Assembly (NCBI GenBank): GCA_013287235.1
Contig: JABDEF010000054.1
Location: 1-9,502 of the forward strand
Reading direction: 5' to 3'
DNA: 9,502 bases
DNA from: Gammaproteobacteria bacterium
GTDB taxonomy: Bacteria; Pseudomonadota; Gammaproteobacteria; DSM-16500
Of this stretch, positions 5,801-9,502 are shown piece after piece. The notes beneath the pieces are model-generated. The model was not told the origin of the DNA, ran no database searches, and worked only from the letters and a program-made list of their open reading frames with translations. Within the stretch, counting starts at the first letter, position 1. Each line of letters opens with the position of its first letter. The translations under genes and the position numbers were made by a program.

Positions 5801-8494
5801 TTGCTCCTTTAATTGTGTTTGTAGTTTTGTTTTCAATGCGGTTATTTTCGATCGTGTTTTTTCCGATATGGATCTTGCTAAGCTTTTCTCACATATATCT
5901 ATCGCTCCTTGTTTATCATCATTTTCATAAATTTTGGCATATTGGTAATACGCTTCTCCTAAAGTAGCTGAGGAAATATGTTTAATTTCTAGTAATTTCT
6001 CACAATATAATTTTTTTACACTATTTTCCATATTTTGATCTTGTATCATAAAACATAACTTGTTATTAATTTTATCGATTTGTTTCATAGCAAACTTTTT
6101 GATTCTCTCTTGAATAAACTGATTCTCTAAATCGGAAATATTTTCAAATGATTTATCTATGTCAAGAAATGGCATTAAAAATGGTATACCTGAAATTAGG
6201 TTATCAAAATCATTGCTATCGATAGTATCACTTATTAATATGATATTTTCTTCTGCACCTTGCAGCTCAGGGCGGATATTGATAATCTTTGATTTTGGTG
6301 GTGATGTCGGTTCCGGGATTTTTATTACTTTCGCCTTTTGTTTTTCATCTTTATCCATTTTACTTTTACTTGTTTGATTCAATAATGTTTGAATATTTTT
6401 TGTTGTATCCGATTTTTGTAATTTCAATTGATAATCAATGCGAAGCTTAATAAAATCCACATTCTTAGGATCCAATGTTAATGATTCATCAATTAATGTT
6501 AAAGCTTGTTCGATTTTATTTTCATGATCCAGAATGACAGCTTCAGCGGCAAGCGCCTTGGCTCTATATATGTCCTCGGTACGAAATTCTTTTATCATTT
6601 GACAAAGCGCAATAGTTTTTTCTATTTTAGAAAAATCTTTTTTTACAAATAAATTTGTGAGATCTGTTAGCTTTTCATTTAATATCGCTCCAAATAAATT
6701 TTTAACATCACGTGCATTCAGGCCACATTTTTTATAATCTTTTTCAGATATTGATTCAAATAGTTTAATTCCCTTCGCAATCTTTCCATTTACGATAGCT
6801 TCAATACCCTCAATGATTTTATTTAATTCTGACGGAAATTCTATTTGTCGGGTGACAACCTTTGGAACTTTTGTTGAGGATACTTTTAATACTTTGTCTT
6901 GGTTAGAACATTTCTTTTTCATTTCTAATAATATTTTTAAAAATCTGTATTCGCCAGCTAAGTCAATTAAATTTGGTGCTATTTTAATAAGATATTTATA
7001 ATTTTTATTTGAGAATCGCATGACTAAAGTTGCAAGAAAAATATCTTTCGAGAATGTCACGGCTTGATTGTATGTTATTGTTGCTTCCATTTCATTATCT
7101 AAATCTAAATAAATATTGAAAAGTCCTAACCACGCGCCTACGAGTAACATTAAGTTATATTCAGAGATGCGTTGATTTATGTCTTTGCCTAATTTAATCA
7201 TAAAATTTAATTTTTTAATAAAATGATTTATATCTTTTACATCATTTATTTCAGACAGATTCCTAATATAGAGATTCTCAGCATTTATAAATATGTTGTT
7301 TGATATAAGAGTAGAGAAATATCCCGAACCATGTGGAGGCGATGTTTCTGGGTTATTTAGATTAGTATTCGGAAACTTTTGGTTAGCTTTTATAACGTTA
7401 TTCAAAATTGTTTTATATTCTTTTTCATCAAAATCACATTGATGCATTATTATCAATGCACGATATATATATAAATGCGCTTCGGCTTTCATTTGTTCAT
7501 TTTTAGAGAAAAAATTTATATTTTTTAAACAGAGCTCAATCTTCTTTAATGCCATATTAAAGTTTTTTTCTTTTATTAAAAGATTTATCGAGTTTCCAAT
7601 TGAGTCAATATTGAATGTTGATTTTGATTTGTTTTCAACCGTATCTTTGGATGATATCGTCGCTGTTTGTAATTCTGACTGCGGTTTTTTTTCTTGTGTT
7701 TTATTTATTTGTAAGCTCTCAAAGCATTCAGCCGTATATTTACTCACAGAGAATTTTCCTTTTCCCACTTTTTTATCAGCAATTTTCTGCCATAAAGAGA
7801 AACTTTTTAGTTCAAATACCACCGGAAATTTGGGTATTAATTTATTGATGTATTCATTCCCTGCATTTGTTAATCTTATAGCAAGATTTTCCATAAATTC
7901 ATTTTGGTCTGATTCTTTAAAATATTTTTCAATTTCAATGTAGGTTGATTTTGCTTCCATCACGCCTGATTCTAACTGAATACATAGAAGTGCAGCCCAC
8001 AGTGGCATGAGTGTTTCTTTATTATCTTCGGGTATGCGTTGACTGATGTCTTTACATAATTTAACCGCGAAATTCAATTTTTTAATGAAATGCTTTGCAG
8101 ATGTTAAATGATCTATTGCAGATGTACCGTAGACACATTCAAGCTCAATGTGTGAAAATATTTTATCCATCACCTGCATAGATAAAAATCCCATATGACC
8201 TTTTGGATTTAGACCAGCTTTTAAAAACGTTTGTTTAGCTTTTCTAATATCATTAAAAATTGTTCCATCATTTTTTTCTTCAAAATCACATTGGTATATT
8301 TTAATGATTGCGCGAAACAAATATAACTGCCCTTCGACTAAAACTTGTTGATCTTTAGCTATTAATAAATAGCGTTCAATCTCACTTAACGCTAATGGAT
8401 ATTCTTTTAATACAATTAAGCCTACAATCGAAACTTCAATTGTTTCAAGTTTAAGTTCTGATGTTGTTGTATTGCTATCTCTCACGAATGCCAT
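2816..8494 (-). CDS. Giant coiled-coil protein with duplicated N-terminal domain, TPR-like repeats and a nucleotidyltransferase-fold signature; candidate secreted effector
   Basis: The gene is intact, with 1892 codons. The ATG at 8494 is fixed by AAGAGGAGG ending 6 bases upstream. In order I see: two copies of a 235-residue helical domain (about 20-255 and 296-530); TPR-like helices (about 607-690, for example EAVILDHENKIEQALTLIDE, and about 845-895); a long Lys/Glu/Gln-rich coiled coil (about 880-1395); a putative nucleotidyltransferase domain (about 1400-1545) with VFKGGFASY (G1421/G1422), NDFDAT (D1445, D1447) and WVDMNV (D1497); a helical segment (1550-1690); a Tyr-rich region (about 1770-1845) of unknown type; and a Gln/His tail. 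The protein has no signal peptide or membrane segment. Transfer of a nucleotide to a protein or RNA target is inferred from the fold signature. Secretion by a type IV system is a guess from size, coil and composition. It is very AT-rich and probably cargo of the surrounding transposon. I do not recognise a named homologue. Confidence 0.85.
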   Translation of the reverse strand: MAFVRDSNTTTSELKLETIEVSIVGLIVLKEYPLALSEIERYLLIAKDQQVLVEGQLYLFRAIIKIYQCDFEEKNDGTIFNDIRKAKQTFLKAGLNPKGHMGFLSMQVMDKIFSHIELECVYGTSAIDHLTSAKHFIKKLNFAVKLCKDISQRIPEDNKETLMPLWAALLCIQLESGVMEAKSTYIEIEKYFKESDQNEFMENLAIRLTNAGNEYINKLIPKFPVVFELKSFSLWQKIADKKVGKGKFSVSKYTAECFESLQINKTQEKKPQSELQTATISSKDTVENKSKSTFNIDSIGNSINLLIKEKNFNMALKKIELCLKNINFFSKNEQMKAEAHLYIYRALIIMHQCDFDEKEYKTILNNVIKANQKFPNTNLNNPETSPPHGSGYFSTLISNNIFINAENLYIRNLSEINDVKDINHFIKKLNFMIKLGKDINQRISEYNLMLLVGAWLGLFNIYLDLDNEMEATITYNQAVTFSKDIFLATLVMRFSNKNYKYLIKIAPNLIDLAGEYRFLKILLEMKKKCSNQDKVLKVSSTKVPKVVTRQIEFPSELNKIIEGIEAIVNGKIAKGIKLFESISEKDYKKCGLNARDVKNLFGAILNEKLTDLTNLFVKKDFSKIEKTIALCQMIKEFRTEDIYRAKALAAEAVILDHENKIEQALTLIDESLTLDPKNVDFIKLRIDYQLKLQKSDTTKNIQTLLNQTSKSKMDKDEKQKAKVIKIPEPTSPPKSKIINIRPELQGAEENIILISDTIDSNDFDNLISGIPFLMPFLDIDKSFENISDLENQFIQERIKKFAMKQIDKINNKLCFMIQDQNMENSVKKLYCEKLLEIKHISSATLGEAYYQYAKIYENDDKQGAIDICEKSLARSISEKTRSKITALKTKLQTQLKEQTINQAAKEARAEIVKDIGAINDIKKKLLLLDQQFRQSFAILKQDPTIRLENLEKEYQKYHIEMTTIKSAIATFEIQTDEQKNSEIAPLPKVQQTIYERKKLFDTLKVQFQNTSKFFNKTFEDIKTNINKIPQKFINRMKAESKSISASFSQISDAIDALLKMEKKEEIDFTQLNHHQSTLAAELISIEMALKEQRIQQELLKTYNLTEYNIWKEMIISNEKLFQELSRKSQHITKRLQQVALKSISENQMIFNEINVIHAQLNTIINKIRQPDYNEYKQAITAQKKVAILNPQLAHIHIEENKKSFDLACKNFQKDIEKIQFDLKQIDDLTVKIKENLFDENQRQQYDKLIFDKQSAEQQLLILKDAKGQDAFNEAYRRIKKMTKDTEEKINLLIDNINKIEQEVITNSNALSLRSQDNSLLNAKDIEKLKAQIEKTEERMETLKKQFPALHPYQITTKYATEQKIMKTLVEAQKSLNQAKEKLKKAEKILGYQTALKDAKLDGNLQVLIDLAAKYPNIVFKGGFASYAGLLAILGVKIANKLTINDFDATILDDDPLNLAKQLEEQEGFIASPPALDNNGQLKYISLRKELPDGKWVDMNVRPKNYKGDTFITSFNSLKLYILPENKADPQKYVVIPITNHLCLCIEKNQNYFDFCNTVKNKIYSVARYQPEIHERYYVTVVKNYKKLKDELFENELNIDDKHCHKGLESYQALLNELDNIFKTELNSPDYQRYVNCFLEINALIKKFGITDKDVQPYLKALIKAMIEKAYPKKHTDSALNTLSTNIIQLIHVHYKDNPYLHDPKIENSKQDPKNINSQAMHSKFDSIIFDYISSHIKDSPAQDLKYEEQVNLREFKKGGKQPITSRMLPKAPIRMEPIYSLYTLDQKGLVRHLTPTEMMFYRDELYFYDSSRNTYYLVKKKGEALTIDQTNPAVYDQLYALRPLNTPVDISTEMLVTPLLVNFGLHQQQQQYQQTHYHTGSSENRKNFGSNH
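2864..2899 (-). repeat. Gln/His-rich codon repeat in the C-terminal tail
   Basis: Residues 1866-1877 of the giant protein read HQQQQQYQQTHY, from near-repetitive CAG/CAA codons. Such a tract could vary in length by slippage. It lies about 15 residues from the end, within the region where a C-terminal translocation signal would be if this is a type IV effector. Confidence 0.6.
3860..4297 (-). other. Putative nucleotidyltransferase-fold domain in the giant protein (residues about 1400-1545)
   Basis: The order hydrophobic-K-G-G-x-A-S, then 22 residues after the second Gly, N-D-F-D, then about 50 residues later W-V-D-M-N, matches the three-carboxylate pattern of the polymerase-beta-like nucleotidyltransferase fold. 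The spacing most resembles AbiEii/MNT-type toxins (KGGTAL followed by TDxD). All three acidic residues are present, so the site could be active. The domain is flanked N-terminally by the coiled coil and C-terminally by helices. Confidence 0.6.
6905..7609 (-). repeat. Second copy of the duplicated N-terminal domain (residues about 296-530)
   Basis: This copy carries HLYIYRALIIMHQCDFDEK (340-358) and HFIKKLNFMIKLGKDINQR (424-442). They align with QLYLFRAIIKIYQCDFEEK and HFIKKLNFAVKLCKDISQR of the first copy at an offset of 284-289 residues. The copies have diverged at the DNA level, so the duplication is old. Confidence 0.85.
7730..8437 (-). repeat. First copy of the duplicated N-terminal domain (residues about 20-255)
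   Basis: Shared landmarks with the second copy are the (Q/H)LY(L/I)(F/Y)RA motif at 56-62, QCDF(E/D)EK near 68-74 and HFIKKLNF at 135-142. The units look helical, with a TPR-like feel at the start (EYPLALSEIERYL), and probably form a protein-binding superhelix. Confidence 0.85.
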
Positions 8495-8500
8495 TCAAAT

Positions 8501-8509
8501 CCTCCTCTT
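8501..8509 (-). promoter_or_regulatory. Strong ribosome binding site of the giant gene
   Basis: On the minus strand AAGAGGAGG precedes the ATG at 8494 by 6 bases. It is a near-ideal Shine-Dalgarno sequence and fixes the start. Confidence 0.85.
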
Positions 8510-8519
8510 TTAATTGATG

Positions 8520-8568
8520 ATTATATTATCATATTAATAATAATAGATCAAAAAAGATAATCAAAAAA
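8520..8568 (-). promoter_or_regulatory. Candidate promoter region of the giant gene with a direct repeat
   Basis: On the minus strand a perfect TATAAT lies at 8525-8520, about 26 bases before the start codon. At the usual 17-bp spacing the -35 is poor (ATCTAT); TTGATC fits only with a 20-bp gap. The sequence TTTTTTGAT occurs twice (8568-8560 and 8555-8547), 13 bp apart, and could be an activator site compensating for the weak -35. Confidence 0.35.
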
Positions 8569-8750
8569 TGAACAAAAAACGCAAAAACCAATATCATAAG
8601 CTTAAAATGTTTAAAATTTTGAGGAAAAATCGAGAAACCGAACGAAAAATGCAGTTATTTCATCTGGTAGACGTAGGAATTTGCATTGGGTTGATGGGGA
8701 TTTTCTACCAAGCGATATTATTACCTAGGAACGTGCACGAAATAACTTGA
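8568..8750 (+). CDS. Possible small basic membrane-type peptide, doubtful
   Basis: This is a 60-codon frame with a Lys/Arg-rich first third and a hydrophobic stretch (VGICIGLMGIFYQAILLP, about residues 36-53). No Shine-Dalgarno sequence precedes the ATG, and the frame begins in the promoter area of the divergent giant gene. I recognise no family. It may be chance or the remnant of a larger gene. Confidence 0.2.
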   Translation: MNKKRKNQYHKLKMFKILRKNRETERKMQLFHLVDVGICIGLMGIFYQAILLPRNVHEIT

Positions 8751-8840
8751 ACAATTCCATTCTTCATTAGCATTAAAATTTAAATAAATTTTTATTTTTA
8801 GTATACAATACATCATTTTCATATCACGGATATATTAACA
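8751..8840. other. AT-rich spacer upstream of the ISAzo13 fragment
   Basis: No gene is visible. A TACAAT hexamer at 8804-8809 could be a -10 element for the rightward transposase fragment. If the insertion sequence kept its left end, its terminal repeat should be near here, but I cannot define it. Confidence 0.25.
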
Positions 8841-9056
8841 ATGATTAAGGAAAATGCAATAGGCTTTCCGTACGCCCCTCATTACGAAAAACATATGAAA
8901 GCTTTTTACAACAGTCTAAATGAAAAAGATAAAAGGCATTATGTAGCATTAGAAGCAGAAAAATTGCATCATGGTGGTATCACATATCTTGCGGAACTAT
9001 TTAACTGCTCCAGAACAACAATATATGAGGGATTAGAAGAAATTAAAAAAAAATGA
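8841..9056 (+). pseudogene. ISAzo13-family transposase, N-terminal fragment
   Basis: The 71 residues include LNEKDKRHYVALEAEKLHHGGITYLAELFNCSRTTIYEGLEEI. This matches the start of ISAzo13-type transposases as I know them (an L.EK.RR...A.EA..LG.GG....... TG.SR.TI..G..E. pattern), covering the helix-turn-helix that binds the insertion-sequence ends. The DDE catalytic domain, several hundred residues, is entirely missing. After an A9 run (9045-9053) the frame meets TGA and passes into Tn3 TnpA sequence. One alternative frame reads KNDFLPIEQR, which may be a few more ISAzo13 residues after a slip in the A run. The fragment could still be expressed as a DNA-binding peptide, but it is most likely a remnant. 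Confidence 0.65.
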
Positions 9057-9502
9057 TTTTCTTCCGATAGAACAGAGGCTGAACTTGAAGAACGCATTAT
9101 TTCTGTTAATGAACACATTGAAAATGGAGAAAATAAATCTATCAGGATAAAAACCGTGAATGGTAAAACCACCTGGACATTACCATATAAGAAAAAATCT
9201 GATGAATACAACAACCCATTTTACGACAAAATGACGATAACTAATTTGGTGGATGTCATCTATGCCGTCCATGCTGAATGTAAATTTCTATCGGCTTTTA
9301 CACACATCAAGCAGCATGGCTCCAAAACACAGCATGACATACAAGCCATCATCGCATGCTTGATTGCTAATGCAACCAGCCTAGGCACATACAAAATGGG
9401 AGACTCATCTGATATTCCTTATACTATTTTGCGTACAGTCGATAAAAATTATATTCGCCTGGAGACGCTTAAGGCGGCTAACGACTATATTAGCAATAAA
9501 TT
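9057..9502 (+). pseudogene. tnpA: Tn3-family transposase TnpA, internal fragment, 5'-truncated and running off the window
   Basis: The frame is open to the window end for at least 148 codons with no start of its own. It reads KTTWTLPYKKKSDEYNNPFYDK, then TNLVDVIYAVHAECKFLSAFTHI, then IIACLIANATSLGTYKMGD and YIRLETLKAANDYISN. These blocks match the region of Tn3-family TnpA just before the first catalytic Asp of the DDE triad (the SSDGQRF block), which should lie shortly beyond 9502. The N-terminal 500-600 residues, which bind the 38-bp ends, are absent and replaced by the ISAzo13 fragment. The join lies near 9057-9075. The protein is therefore unlikely to be made or active. Its rightward direction agrees with the candidate inverted repeat at 49 being the opposite end of the same transposon. 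Confidence 0.8.

Noticed and set aside
5280..7943. Several plus-strand open frames of 60-110 codons inside the giant gene
   Set aside because: They are opposite-strand shadows with low-complexity Phe/Leu/Ser composition, caused by the AT-rich Lys/Ile/Asn codons of the real gene.
9045..9056. A9 run plus TGA as programmed frameshifting of a transposase
   Set aside because: Neither shifted frame continues into TnpA: one stops within a few codons and the other within about 30. ISAzo13 transposases are normally single-frame.

Overview
The window looks like part of a degraded Tn3-family transposon from a low-GC gammaproteobacterium. An intracellular or symbiotic lineage such as Legionellales is my best guess. 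That guess rests only on base composition, the recombination genes and the style of the giant coiled-coil protein, because no rRNA, tRNA or taxonomic marker gene is present.

Left part (about 49-2576): a candidate Tn3-type terminal inverted repeat starts at 49 and points rightward. Inside it lies a leftward set of three reading frames: a KfrA/TnpT-like DNA-binding gene with an internal stop (1551-1129), a pRiA4b ORF-3-like zinc-finger protein (1129-482) and a small membrane protein (485-198). Consecutive genes overlap as TAATG and ATGA, so they look translationally coupled. A tyrosine recombinase gene (1737-2576), resembling TnpS/TnpI of Tn3-family elements, diverges from them. The 185-bp gap between the divergent genes holds an inverted repeat with an 8-bp spacer and further sub-repeats, as expected of a cointegrate-resolution site. 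The recombinase has lost its His/Arg/Tyr catalytic end and ends in an unrelated tail. The resolution module is therefore probably inactive.

Middle (2577-8494): a GC-rich, hairpin-prone, non-coding stretch (2577-2815) separates the recombinase from a very large leftward gene (1892 codons). Its product has a tandemly duplicated N-terminal helical domain, TPR-like segments, about 500 residues of coiled coil and a previously unflagged nucleotidyltransferase-fold signature (GG, DxD, then a third Asp). It ends in a Gln/His-rich tail. It has a strong ribosome binding site and no disabling mutations. The layout suggests a large effector- or toxin-like cargo protein carried by the transposon.

Right part (8495-9502): an AT-rich promoter region is followed by the N-terminal part of an ISAzo13-family transposase. 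That part runs straight, through one stop codon, into the middle of a Tn3-family TnpA reading frame that continues past the window edge. In a Tn4651-like layout, tnpA sits at one end of the element and tnpS/tnpT lie internally with cargo between them. This window fits that plan, with decay by insertions and deletions.
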